From Bostrychus sinensis (Eukaryota > Chordata > Actinopteri > Gobiiformes > Eleotridae): a stretch of DNA of 64,000 nt. Below the pieces are notes generated by a model that was not told where the DNA came from, did no database searches, and saw only the letters and a program-made list of their open reading frames with translations. The stretch spans positions 27,194,431 to 27,258,430 of the forward strand of contig CM036247.1 of the NCBI GenBank assembly GCA_020698575.1, in the 5' to 3' direction. Below, in pieces: positions 34,907-46,679 of the stretch. The translations under genes and the position numbers were made by a program. Numbering within the stretch: position 1 is the stretch's first letter; each line of letters opens with the position of its first letter.

Positions 34907-36520
34907 ATACTCATTACTGAAACAATTGGCCTTTCCAATAATTAATTTTATCTTAAATTCTGATTCCTAAACCATTGAAAATCTGTTTCTGTACAGCACC
35001 AAAATATTCCACTAAACAACCTAAAAATACTATATACAAAGTACACTGATAACTTGATAGGTCAACTAAAATAAGCAGATAAAAAAGTGGGCATGAGTTA
35101 CTAGACAGATTAGCTGCAACATAACCTGGCTCAGCCTGGACTCATTGTTGTTTTGAGGGACCAAAACAATGACCAATGAGTGGGACTCAGGGCGCGCTCA
35201 CACCAGGGCCATTCGAACCATGCTATACCCACACATGATTGGGGAAGGGTCTATGTCCTGTTGTTGGCCCGCACACACACCTGCACAAACATTCCGTGTC
35301 AGTAGAAAACAGTTGAAAATGTAAACTCTCTCACAAACTCAGCTACTGTTTGTGAGACACGGTTGTTCATCACTTTTTGGAATATGCACGCAGGCTCATA
35401 GTAGAATGTGTGCTTGAGAAATCATTCTCTGCTGTGACCCAACTCCTCCAACCCCCAACCCCGCTAAAGTCCTGATGGTTTCTGTACCTATGCAGGGAAG
35501 GGAGCACTCATGTAGAATAAAAATGCATAAATATATCCAAAAACAAGAAACAGATGAGAAAAATGACAGCGCAGAAAAGTTTATTGCATGACACAACAAA
35601 CAGGGCTCATGTCCGGTCCCCACAAAAGCCCCCAAACTCATCCAAACATGATATTTTATACTTGGTACTCTGATAACACTCATTTTCATATGTCCTTGAA
35701 AATAACAAGTTATTATTCGTCTAGACAGTTGCTTCTCAAATTTAATTTGTAATCATACATATTGGACCATGCCAACTGAACTGGTGCCAACCCCTGCACC
35801 TGCTGCAGACACTCAGTTTGTCACGTCCACCAAAGTTCATCCAGGTCATTATTATGGAGTTATAAAAAATTATTAAGTAGTGGAAATTTACAACCCATGA
35901 TGTGATGTGGGTAGCCTGTGACACGCCCATCATGTTAAGTTCCCCTTTATTCTGATGTCATCAACATTTAACCACACCCACTAAACTGCATCCCCTAGTG
36001 GCAGTTACACTAAACTACAATCAGGAACCAAATTAAACTCTATCCCTCTGTGTGTTTTATCTTATCTACAGTGAGGCCCAGTGTGTTTCCCTCACAGTTA
36101 GAAAGTCACACATTTCTCAAAGAATGCATGAAGATGAACACATTACATTATCATGACATTACAAACACTCACAGCACTGAAGGTTTTTTACTATAATGAA
36201 TATATAAAGATTATATGAAGCTTGAATATTCGTATAATCAGCAAAATGTGAATAACATACAGATTACTCAAAGCTTCAGGGTACCTTTAATACTTAGCAT
36301 AAAACCATAAGAAAACCAACCCTCGGTGTTACCAGTCTTACAGTGACCTAAAGTAACAACATTTATAGCTTTTTTAACTCATTAACCTCTTCACTCACAT
36401 TAGGCAAATGTGTCGTGTTTTAGGGGCGTTCCAGGCCTGGGCAGCATATGGTTAGCCTGATGTGAGTTCACCCTTAGTCTTGGGCCTGTGGAATGATAAC
36501 TCACTTGGGACTGGACTCCA
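34907..36520. other. No gene recognised; CTCF-like 12/14 match at 35988
   Basis: At 35180-35300 'gcgctcacaccagggcc' resembles the edge of an interspersed repeat, but I cannot delimit it. A minus-strand 12/14 match to the CTCF core lies at 35988-36001. Confidence 0.3.
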
Positions 36521-36575
36521 AGGTAACATTGGGAGGACATGGAGACTCTACTGAGAGAATGGAACCCAAAACCTA
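36521..36575 (-). repeat. Short SINE fragment
   Basis: 'taacattgggaggacatg', 'gagactctactgagagaatg' and 'gaacccaaaacct' match the middle of the tRNA-headed SINE at 46400-46480. It lies directly beside the L2 LINE tail. Confidence 0.6.
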
Positions 36576-36590
36576 CCACAAAATCCTTTG

Positions 36591-37110
36591 GAAGGCAAGG
36601 CAAGGCAAGTTTATTTGTATAGCACAATTCATACACAGAGCAATTCAAAGTGCTTTACAGAAAAAAGGCAAATTTAAAAGTAAAAAACACAATTAAAACA
36701 ATAAAATAAAATTTAAAGAGTGTAATTAAGAATCAATTTAAAATTAAATTAAAAGAGAAGAGTGCAGATAAAACACTTTCAGATGACATATGCACAGCTA
36801 AATAGAAAAGTTTTAAGTCTGGACTTGAACATTGTCAGAGTAGAGTTCTGTCTAACATCGTCAGGAAAACTGTTCCAGAGTTTAGCTGCATAAAACTGAA
36901 ACACTGCTTCACCGAGTTTAGTCCTGACTCTGGGCACCAGCAGCAGACCTGTCCCTGAGGTTCTCAGAGTCCCAGATGGTTCATATGGGACCAACAGGTC
37001 AGAGATGTACTTTGGTGCTAAGCCATGGAGAGACTTGTACACAAGCAGAGATGTTTTAAAGTCAATGGAAGAGGTAGGAGTGAAACCCCCTCTGAAACTG
37101 TTCACCCCAC
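36591..37110 (-). mobile_element. L2-clade LINE, 3' end
   Basis: The minus-strand frame from 37105 encodes the L2 C-terminus. It reads SLLVYKSLHGLAPKYISDLL, then LLLVPRVRTKLGEAVFQ, AAKLWNSFPDDVRQ and FKSRLKTFLF. The 3' UTR ends in 'ctgtaaagcactttgaattg', 'gctatacaaataaa' and a TTGCC repeat. The last approximately 108 codons are uninterrupted, so this copy is comparatively young, yet it is 5'-truncated and lacks endonuclease and catalytic regions. Confidence 0.85.
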
Positions 37111-37939
37111 TGTCTATATTATTATATTATATTTTTTGTATTTTATTGTATTTCAAAATTTTCCACTTGAAATTCCATTAGGATCAACCTCCACCACATT
37201 TAATCTATAATGAGACTAATTTAATTCTATTTATTCCAAGTTGCTAAGAAGGATCCGTGGCTTGTGAAGATTCCGAAGCAGTGACACGAAACGAGCCTTA
37301 TCTCACAGAAGACAGATGGGATTGTCGATAGTTGACAGACATGCTGATAACGGATTTAGGTTTTTATCTGCGATCTCTGAAAAGCTGACAGGCAGCATCT
37401 TCAAAGTGACAAAAGGCCAGAGTCGCAGCATGCTAAGGCAGATGGAGAGGTGTGGTTTAATAACCTGGGCCACAGCCATGATGCCAGATGTTAGGATGCC
37501 ACAGAGGTTCCTCAACAGATAAAATCCTCTCGTGCCTTATATTGCCTTGTTTGCTGTGGATGTATTTTACTGATAAACAGACTAATCCCATTCCACAACC
37601 ATTCATTTGTCAAAATAGCTACCAATCTTCAAAGAAGAACTTTCCAGGAGAAATGGAAATACCTTTTTTTTTACAAACAGTAGACACATCTCTAACTTAA
37701 CAACTCCTTCTAAGCAAGATCTGTGCAAAAATGTCATAAATAATAATTACTTTCTCCCTGGAATTTTAAGATTGAGAGATTGATATACACATGACATAAA
37801 GATAGCACTGACTTATGCTATCCACTTTTTTTAGACCAAAACTTGCATCTTTAATTAGCAACAGTATATTTGTTTAGCTATTACTCTGTGTTAGTCTCAT
37901 TTTTTTTTACTAGTGAAAAAACTAACAAATATTGAAATA
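37111..37939. other. No gene recognised; candidate conserved element at 37220-37530
   Basis: The 37220-37530 part is repeat-free, GC-balanced and flanked by AT-rich DNA. Short overlapping open frames exist on both strands without splice context. I consider it a possible regulatory element. Confidence 0.35.
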
Positions 37940-38516
37940 CGTGTATAATGGCTGCATATTCATCTTCTGAGCTTTCTACTTTGTAATAATATTGTTCCCT
38001 CATCAAATTGTGTTTTTCAGTACTTTGTTTACACATGTTTAAGTAATCATGTATTCTCAGACATGGCCATTCTGAGGCCTCAAAATGCTTGGATCCATGA
38101 CTCTCCGCCTCTAACGCAAAACTCTACCTACTCCAAGAAGCACTGACCAATCAACAAGCCCTCTACATCCAATCTGCTCTCATTCATTTATCTAAACAAC
38201 AGTGTACAGCTCTGTTTCCACTGATTCCTCACAGCTATTTTTTTTATTTTGTAGTAAAATGACATCATACAAAAAGTTTAACTAAGTGAAGTTCCTTTTA
38301 TTATTTAAATTATGTTCCAAAGCCCACACCACTCTTCACTCTGCTGCCCTCTGCTGGTCTCTTCACTTGTTTGTTTATGGCACCAGTAGTACTTATTAAA
38401 AACATTCTTTTTTAGTTAGATAATGTTTTTCAAGGTTGTAAAAGGTGAAAAACTGTTCTAGAGGTTACCAAGATTGGTTCAAAAATATGAATAATAGCAT
38501 AATACAGACCCTTTAA
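37940..38516 (-). mobile_element. Dispersed element, family 2 (minus copy)
   Basis: Its reverse complement matches 49527-49890: 'tattatgct', 'aaccaatcttggt', 'aatagctgtgaggaatcagt', 'ggatgtagagg', 'attggtcagtgcttc' and 'ttgaggcctcag'. The plus-strand right end 'gcataatacagaccctttaa' resembles the terminus of MITE family 1 (gcataatatgggacctttaa), so the families may be related. A perfect CTCF-like core is present at 38344-38357. Confidence 0.7.
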
Positions 38517-39454
38517 GAACTGGGCTTTCGACATGAGCACCTCAAGTGACATATTGATGATATAAGTTATTTTCACGTTAAATGTTGTTTTACAGAACAC
38601 TACTGTGAAATAGTAGCTGTGTGCTGCTGCTGTAAAGAAAAACTGCACATCATTATGTGTGTTGCCAAGGTGACACAAAAAACAAGCATTCAGACCTGAT
38701 ATTCTATACTGCAAAATCCAACTAATACATAGGATGTAGGGTTTTACTACAAAGCGACCCAACATTTATACCAAATATACTGCAGTGAATGTGTTTTTAT
38801 TTTGCAGTATTTTATAGTTTATCGTGAAACTTCCTTTATGGAAACACAACTCGGAACGCCAGCATTGACACGTGCCTGCTGTTGTTGGAGTTATTTGTCT
38901 TCAGCAGTGGTCAGCAGCTGTCACTTTCTTTCTGCTGTCCTAATCCGAGGACCCACTTGCGAGGAATGTGAGTTGACGTTAACACAGTATGGCACTGTTT
39001 ATGGCTGTTCACTTGTTTATTATTTCAGAGCAGTCGAGTTAACATCAGGTCATAGTCCTTCAGCTTAAGTAGCAGACCTCAATCCGTCTGACGTGGCTGA
39101 CAGTTGCCACAAAGCTGAGTGTGTGCGTCTCAGTGACAGCTCCAGTAGAGGGTCAGCTAACCACACACCGCTAATGTGAGCCCATCCTGTATGACATCAA
39201 TCCACTGTAGGTCTGGCTAAAACTAAAACTAAAAATGTAAAATTAGAAATGTAAGCAAAAAATAAAATAAAAATAATAAAAAAATAAAAAAAGAACATAA
39301 GTAACAATTAAAATTTGAACTGTAAGCCTAAATCTATTATGAAATTGGCCAATTTTAGATGTTAAAATTGTTAATGATATATTTGTTAACTTTACTCAGA
39401 TCTGATAGTCAGTTCTAATTCCTAGCTTTGTTAGCTTTGTAGTATTGTAGTAAT
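38517..39454. other. No gene recognised
   Basis: AT-rich DNA with an A-rich low-complexity tract at 39215-39300. No exon or repeat body is recognised. Confidence 0.3.
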
Positions 39455-40014
39455 CTGTGGTGGAAGTAGTACTCATTTCCTTTAATCAAGTAAAAGTACA
39501 CATAAAGGAGCAAATATTTATTCAAGTACAAGTAAAAGTATCAATTTAGTAAAAGAGTAAAGAGTAAAAGTAATTACTTTTAAATGTACTTGCAAGTAAA
39601 AAAGTAAAAGTATTTAGCACCGACTCAACTCATGAATGTGTTAAATATGAAGGATTTTGTTGATTCAAATGAAATGAACAAACTGGTGCAGAAAAAGAGA
39701 CTGAATCTGTTGCTGAGGTTTTCTGTCTTTATTATTCTGATGTTTCTAAAAGAGAATGACTTTCCTGAATCTTTTATATTTGAGTACTGTGTGTCAGCAA
39801 TGAGGCAATGACAAAAACACATGATTTCAAACCAAAACTCAAAATACTTTGCACTTCAAACCAACAGTAACAAGTACAGATACGTGCTCTAAAATGTAGT
39901 GAAGTAAAAGTAAAAGTACCCCTTGTAAAATCTACTCAAGTAAAATACAGATACATGAAAACTGCACTTAAGTAAAGTAACTAAGTACTTTTACTTTGGT
40001 ACATTCCACCACTG
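39455..40014. mobile_element. Non-autonomous hAT element with target duplication
   Basis: It starts ctgtggtggaagtagtact and ends 'ggtacattccaccactg', giving imperfect inverted termini CWGTGGTGGAA. Both sub-terminal regions are rich in AAGTAAAAGTA words. The flanks are gtagtaat (39447-39454) and gtagtaaa (40015-40022), an 8-bp duplication with one mismatch, as expected for hAT transposition. The interior has no transposase frame. Confidence 0.85.
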
Positions 40015-40057
40015 GTAGTAAATGATGGATTAAATCAAAGTATACACTGACTGGTGT

Positions 40058-40105
40058 CACCCCCATCCATCTATCCATCTTCTACTGGTTATTCGAGGTG
40101 TAGTG
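40058..40105 (-). repeat. Short SINE tail fragment
   Basis: 'ccatccatctatccatcttc' followed by 'tactggttattcgagg' resembles the tail side of the tRNA-headed SINE family. Too short for a firm call. Confidence 0.4.
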
Positions 40106-40160
40106 GAAATTCATTGAGTCCTGTGTTGTCCTGTTTTTATTCTACTCTATTCTATTCCAG

Positions 40161-40273
40161 GTAGTGGAGGCAGCAGTCAAAGAAAAGATGCCAAGACTTC
40201 CCTCACTTCAGACACTTCCTCCAGCTCTACTGGTGGAATACCAAGGATTCCCAGGCCAACCCGAGAAGCATAG
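40161..40273 (+). other. Weak candidate exon or pseudo-exon, Ser/Pro-rich
   Basis: A strong acceptor (ctctattctattccag) is followed by a frame reading SGGSSQRKDAKTSLTSDTSS, then STGGIPRIPRP and TREA before TAG at 40271. The composition resembles disordered regions of cytoskeletal proteins. No good donor is present (only G|gtggaa at 40230), and sequence after the stop shows similar Ser/Pro bias in another frame. It might be a terminal exon, a decayed exon or chance. Confidence 0.25.
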
Positions 40274-41615
40274 TCTCTCCAGCCTACTCCGGCTCTACTC
40301 CGAGCTACTTTTGGTTGACAGAGCTCCTCACTTTATCTCTAAGGAAGCGTCCAGCCCACCCTGTGGAGGAAACTAATTTTGGCTGCTTGTATACAAGATC
40401 TTTAGCTCATGAGAGTAGGAATATAAATAAATCAGTCAATTCTAACAGCATACAACATACAACATAAAAATTAAGAAATGTATAATGCGTAGCCTTTAAC
40501 CTATATGTTAATTATAATTATATACTTGCGATATATGCAAATAAAATGGCTAAATATTGATACTTTTGCTTATGTTTTCTAACCAGGCTTTTTATATATG
40601 TTCATGCACTTTTGCCAAAACCATCTTAAATAATGATGATTTGCAATATTTTGTAGCTAATACTAATTTATCCATAGAAAATGGATTACTGGATACTGTT
40701 TAACTTATTGTACCATTATTTAGCATGCTGCCAAACTGTGAAAAGAACCCAAAAGTTAGTGAACCAAATAATTATTGTGAAACCAGTCTGACTTAGTGTA
40801 CCAGCCAGTCAAATTCCAAGCTATAATTATGGTTTTAGGTAGTTTGATGCCATAACCCTGTCACTCAGCACTGGACACTACAGGATGCTCATAGTTTATC
40901 ATTAGCTTTATGATTCTTGATCCAGTGACACACTGTCTGTATAGCACAGCATCTGTAAGTTCTGGAGACTTATTTCATTAATACAGTGTAGCTCAATAGC
41001 CAGAACAAGGTTAGAGATACAGTAGTGGTTAAAAAGGAATCCAAACCTCAGAGACACAACTGAATATTGATTGACAAGTAATAAATAATGCATAACTCTA
41101 CAGCACAGTTTGATATGAATTGGAAAATGGCTGTGTTGTGAGATCCCTTGTTTAACAAAAAAATAACTATATATTGCGCATGAATAGACAATGTATACTA
41201 GCCTAAGAGATATGGGCTTATTGTGCAAAATTAAATATAATATAAATATATTTTTTCTAACCCCTTGTAAGATGATAACATAAATTATGACTTATGGCAA
41301 AATAAGCAAAATGAACAGTTTTAATTACAATTTCAAAGTGTTTTATTATAGCAGTGCAAAATGTTTAAGCTCCAAAGAGATTTGTGCAGTACCTTTAGGC
41401 GGTTTAGGATATAGCATTAATGAACATTTTTCTAAGTCATAATGCAAAAACAGTATGAATATAGCTGCACTATGAGAATGAGTATTCTCTAAGAATGAAG
41501 AGACACATTTTGTTCAACATTTTAAAACCAGAACAGAAAAGTTACAAGATACGCATACATAATAATAAGCTGAATGCAATTAACTATGATCTTTTAGACT
41601 TTATGTGAATGAAGC
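40274..41615. other. No gene or repeat recognised
   Basis: AT-rich DNA; the 106-codon minus-strand frame at 40908-41228 has no recognisable domain. Confidence 0.35.
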
Positions 41616-42029
41616 ATTGCCCTGCTAGCCTGGCCTGCCGGACAAATTCTTTTCCTATTCTATACAAGTAAGTTAGTCTGGTACCCCTTCAATAACATTT
41701 TGTTTTTGTGGCGGAACAATGACAGGCTGAGTAACCAATCAGAGAAACGAAGGGCGAGACATAAGCAGGCACCGCTGACCAAAACAAACATGGATTCTTG
41801 CTGTTCTTTTCATAAAATACCAGAATACATCGTATTATGAGCAGCTATGTGCTTATTTCTCAACTAAGACAGCAGCAGAAGACAGTTATACAAAAACTTG
41901 TGGAAAAAGTAGAGGTTTTTTTATGCGTTAATTAAATCAAATGTCAACCAGACTTTACTGTTGTTAAAATGGCAACATGATGAAGAAAAAATTACCCAGA
42001 AGACTGGACAATAACGTGGACTTCAGCTG
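41616..42029 (+). mobile_element. Dispersed element, family 3 (plus copy)
   Basis: It is the plus-strand partner of 32818-33234, sharing 'gagtaaccaatcagagaaac' and 'tattatgagcagct' with about 70-80 percent identity by eye. It starts 'attgccctgctagcctgg' and fades after 'gtggacttcagctgtt'. No coding content is seen. Confidence 0.65.
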
Positions 42030-44184
42030 TTGGATATATGCCTTTTAGCATGCATTAAATGTGGCCTAGTTATAATGCTGGATGATTTTGGATGCAAACC
42101 TCTCCATTTATTTGGGCTTGGAACTGGCATTGGAACTGAATTATAATCATTTTGCAATGTAATGGTGATTTTACTTGAGAACAGATTTTGACAGTGTCTC
42201 ACCTCTGATTGGGCTCAAACTAAAAACACATTTGTTTGTAAATCATAGTTGTACATGTACAGTACAGTCAACTGTTGATTTAAGCTTAAGGTATTTGTAG
42301 GCATTGTCCATGTTCCTCCAATAACACTCAATGAAGCATTGTTTATGGACTCCATCTCCAAGCTAAGCAGTATGTTGCAAATGTGATTCTGCTGTGCAGC
42401 TTCACTGAGTTAATCAATATTTTCCTCTGCCCTTATCTGTGTTTTGTTTAGTAAAACTCAGCCACTGCGCTGCCTGAATCCTTAGCACAGTGACTGAAGT
42501 GACAGATTTCTCCTCTCTGTTGTCTTGATGGCTTTGAATGAGTCACCTCTGTCTTAAAACACCATGTACAAGCATCTTACAAGGCGGCACTAAAAATACC
42601 AGCCGGCAGTTGATGAGCAGCGGGGAACCTCTGGCTCAATCTCTGCACATCTGTCTGGCAGGTCTGAGCACAAGCACAGTGTATTATTAATGAGGCCGCG
42701 CTCAGGGAGGAGCTGCAGGCCAGACCTGAGGACAGCTCCTGTCACAGATCCATGTCTCTGTGTAGTTCAGGTTCCTCAGACCAGGACAGGAAGATCAGGG
42801 TGGGGGCGTTCAGTACTGACCCACTGAAGTGATGTAGTCAAGATCAGAGTGTACCAAATCAGGCAGGACAAAGGAATTGAGGGCATGTCAAGATCATAGT
42901 AAGATACATGGAAGATAAGTTGTAAAATTCACATAGAAGTCCACCCATCTTCTGATTCTTCTACTGCTTTGTGCTGGACTGGGCTGTGGGAAAAGATAAG
43001 GCAGAGACTTCACTCTGCCCAGACGCTTCCTTTACCTTGCCCAGGGGAATCTTCTGGCATTGATAATAGTCCAAACTTATTTTGAAAAGTAAATAGTATA
43101 TGTGGTCACATTTTATAATTACATAGGCTACTTTTATGGTGAGGCAGTCATCATTTTTGGCACTGTAGTGAATTTATTATTCAAGATTTTGCAGCAGCTT
43201 TTAATCAGATTGTTGGAGGGAAATTTGGGTTTGGTTTCAGTACCTAAAATATTAGCCCTGTCACAGTGACTTGTACTTTAAAAAGTAAAAAAAAAAAAAA
43301 ATGCATTTAATAAAAATCTTAAAAAAATAAATTATAAAAAAAGCTGCATGCAATTAAAATGCATCTTATTATGTGTGACTAGGATGTGTAGTCTAGAATG
43401 AATTTCATTTTGTGTTTTGTTGTTCACTGTATAATGATTTAAGAATTCTTCTATTTGACAAAATTTGGTGTAAAAATACTGGTTTTGGTTGTCTGATGGT
43501 GATGCGTATGTTTAGTTGGCTATTTAAAAATTATACATTTGGTCTGACAAGATTTCTAGAGAAGGAAAAGAACCTCAGCCCCAGTAAACACCGGATGTGC
43601 CGAAGCACGTCAAAAAATACGCTCCCATTATTTTCCATGAAAGCCCTCATAGCAGTCACGTGTCGGCATGTGGCAGCATCCGTCCAGGCGTCACTTTATG
43701 CCCCTGTTCTAGTTGGACACACTGAGGTGGCTGAAAACACAACCTCTCTCATACTTCTGCTGTAAATAAAGACACTTGTGCGTCTAGTGTGCGTTGGGCT
43801 TTAGAAAAAGAGCTCTGTATACTGTCAGGTAAAGTGATCTTATCAACATGTAATTATGTTGCAATTGTTTATGTGGCGGTCATCTTTCTCACGAATGTTG
43901 CTAGTGTCATGTAAGCCACCCAAAAGACACTCAAATAAAATATTAATTAATTTAATTATTAATTCATATTCAAACGCAAATATTTAAGAATTGTCTCTCA
44001 CCTTAGTTTACATGGGAAATCAAAGAGTCACATTTACCTAGTCCATCTGCACAGACAAAGAGAAAAGTTAAAGTGAACCTAAATTTGGCTTTTAGTCTGT
44101 GATGAGAATGGATCATGTGGATTGTTTAGTATCTGCCCAGAAATCTTCCATATCATGTCTTAAAAAGTAGATATAGTAAGCAAG
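42030..44184. other. No gene recognised; candidate conserved element at 42420-42740
   Basis: The 42420-42740 part is repeat-free and GC-balanced with 'gtgtattattaatgaggcc', an ATTAAT core. The rest is AT-rich. An open frame at 43412-43765 (117 codons) has no domain or splice context and is probably chance. Confidence 0.3.
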
Positions 44185-44515
44185 AAAGTAAATAAAGTTT
44201 ATTTGTATAACATCTTTCTCAGGCACCAGTCACAATGTACTATAATAAGAGATATAATAAAATACAAAGGCATAATAAAATATATAATACATCCACAGAG
44301 TTCAGGGAAAGTTGAAGCTCAGTCCAGAGTCTGGGCGCTGCAGCTTGAAAGGATCTGTCTCCTTTTTTAGACACTCAAAGTCGCTTTACAATTTGGTGCA
44401 TTATTCATTTACTCCTCAGTCACACTTGATGGTGGTAAGCTACATCTGTAGCCACAGCTGCCCAGGGGCAGACTGGCAGAAGCGTGGCTGCCACTGTTGC
44501 CTCTTGTCTTGAAAT
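44185..44515 (-). repeat. Composite of L2-like tail and SINE fragments
   Basis: 'aataaagtttatttgtataa' on the left is a reversed L2-like end. From 44360 'cactcaaagtcgctttac', 'ttactcctcagtcacactt', 'ggtaagctacatctgtagc' and 'cagaagcgtggctgcc' belong to the SINE with an L2-like tail seen at 61.6-62.2 kb. The tRNA head is missing. Confidence 0.65.
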
Positions 44516-44720
44516 AAGGGGAAGGGACCATTAGCAGGTTCTGACCTGAAGATCCAAGACTACAGGAGGAAGTATAGGACTGAATCAGGTCTGAGATACA
44601 GTATATGCAGGAGCCTGCCTGTGTAAGGCTCTGAAAGTCCAGGATATTATAATTTATTCAGTAAGTGACTGGAAGTCAATGAAGAGACTTCAAATAGGGG
44701 TTATATGAGCTTGTCATAAA
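44516..44720 (-). repeat. Old LINE-derived fragment
   Basis: 'aggttctgacctgaagatcc', 'taaggctctgaaagtcc' and 'actggaagtcaatgaagaga' resemble the antisense of a degraded fish LINE C-terminal region, the same segment that is intact near 36950-37080. No readable frame remains. Confidence 0.45.
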
Positions 44721-45832
44721 GAAATTGAATTGTGCATATTTTATTTTATTATAAAAACAATAAGATGTTGCCTCTTTAGTCCCAGGTTTAGTCCTGGCAT
44801 ATAGTTTAGTGCAAGTTTATCTCTTTAAGCCCAGTGCCCTATACTTTCTTACTATTTTAGGTTTGTTACATAATCTGAACATAGCCTGTTTTACCAGATC
44901 TGGATTTGTTTTAGCCATGATTTACACTCACACAAGTTCAAAAGTGTTCAAAATTCAACCCTGGTCACAAGATCTACAGAACTCATACCTTCATTTTTCT
45001 CCATCATTCTTTCTTTCCATAGTTTCTTTTACATTACATTTATTGTCTTGTCTCACTGTGTGGTTTATGCAGCCTCTCTGCCGACACACTTGAGGCTATT
45101 GTAGAACTCATTACTTTAATTGGCAATAAACTGCAATTATTTTCCAGCTGCATACTGCATTTCCAAGCAACTACAAACACTGTCGGACTTGCAAAAATGA
45201 AAGAAACCTTAGCAGCTGCTCTCCCGATTCCTCCTCTTGGCCCAGTGCTGCTATACACAGATAATAATTACTGCTGAGGGGTGAGGCAGGTTCATCTTAA
45301 AAGTCCCTTGCACACCAAACGACTCAATTTCCTCTCTCCTACTTTTATACTAATACATTTGTGGGTTTGTCTGTGGCCCCTCAATAAAAATAAAAAAAAT
45401 AAATGAATAAATAATAAGCTCAATTGAAGGCACTTGGTCGACATTCACGCTCCAGCTTTTTCCCTTTTACACAGAAACCTTCCTACTCTCTGCTCACATG
45501 CATTATTTATACATTTGCAACATGAGTCTGAGAAAGAGGACTGATGAGGTGGAATTGTGCCAAGATGCGATAAGTTGGAGAACACCCACCAAAACCATGT
45601 TTAGCATTTCAACATGATGACTTGTCTACACTACACAATGTTATGGTTGAATGTCAGTATTTTGAAAGGTCACTAAAAGAAACACGTGATATAGGAGTGT
45701 TTCCCAAAAGACGGGAAAATGTCATCCACCTGTTGCATCAATATACAATACCATTGTTGTACTGTGGTTTAGGTACATCCAAATAAAATTGTAAATCGTA
45801 ATTATTTCATTCATCACCTGCTTTTTAATTTT
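44721..45832. other. No gene recognised
   Basis: AT-rich DNA with short open frames only, including a hydrophobic 94-codon frame at 44809-45093 without start context or domain. Confidence 0.35.
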
Positions 45833-45840
45833 GTTAGAGG

Positions 45841-46667
45841 CAGTGGTGGACAAAGTACTCAAAAGCTACACTCAAGTAAAAGTACTGTTACTTCAAAAAT
45901 AATGTTACCTAATAATAATATATCAAGTAGAAGTAAAAGTACCCAGCAAAAAGTATTGAGTACAACAGTTACTTAAGTAAAAAATGTACATTTGAATGTT
46001 TTTGCAAAAAACAGCTTTGTCTTCTTTTTCTTCATCTTCATCTTGTTCTTCTTCATCTTCTTCTCCTTCTTGTTCTTCTTCCCTGAATTTCAAACCAAAA
46101 ACCTTCTGATTGCAAGTCAGATGTGCTACCCACTACACAACAGCAGACAAAAACTACTTTCACTTCCCCAGACAATTTCACATTTTATGTACATTCATTC
46201 ATTCATTCATTCATTTTCTACCGCTCATTCCCGTTAGGGGTTGACTGGAGCCTATCCCAGACACACAGACACACAGACACAGACAGTCAACCATTCACTC
46301 GCACATTCATTCACTAGGGTCAATCTAGAGTCACCAATTCACCTAACACACACATGTCTTTGGACGGTGGGAGGAAGCCAGAGTACCCAGAGAGAACCCA
46401 CAGTAACACGGGGAGGACATGCAGACTCTACCCAGAGAGTTCGTGTGATGGTGTGTTGGTCGGCCCGGGGCTCGAACCCATGACCTCCTTGCTGGGAGGC
46501 GAGAATGCTAACCGCTCTGCCACCGTGCACCCATTTTATGTACAATAAAAATAAAATCATCCATTTACTCAAGTAAAATGATGTTCTACACAATGTACTC
46601 AGAATTACTTTTTCTTCAAAAAATGTGTAATTTACTTGAGTAAAAGTATCTAGTAATTGTCCCACTG
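45841..46667. mobile_element. hAT-type element with perfect target duplication, hosting a SINE
   Basis: It begins cagtggtggacaaagtact and ends 'gtaattgtcccactg'. The flanks gttagagg at 45833-45840 and 46668-46675 are identical, a perfect 8-bp duplication diagnostic of hAT-class insertion. Subterminal AAGTAAAAGTA words match the element at 39.5 kb. Its interior includes a (TTC)n-rich tract at 46018-46082 and a later SINE at 46194-46531. Without the SINE it is about 490 bases, too short to be autonomous. Confidence 0.88.
46194..46531 (-). repeat. Intact tRNA-headed SINE with 13-bp target duplication
   Basis: On the minus strand the element starts gggtgcacggtggcagag, with box A (tggcagagcggttagc) and box B (gggttcgagccc), the RNA polymerase III promoter of a tRNA-derived SINE. 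The body holds 'gtgttactgtgggttctctc' and 'cgtccaaagacatgtg', and the 3' end is a GAAT repeat. The flanks cattttatgtaca at 46181-46193 and 46532-46544 are identical. This fits target-primed retroposition, and the element lacks an A-tail. It is the reference copy for the fragments named elsewhere in this list. Confidence 0.9.
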
Positions 46668-46679
46668 GTTAGAGGTCAT

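Noticed and set aside
46018..46082. Phe/Leu-rich open frame
   Set aside because: It is the translation of a TTC/TTCATC low-complexity tract within a hAT element.
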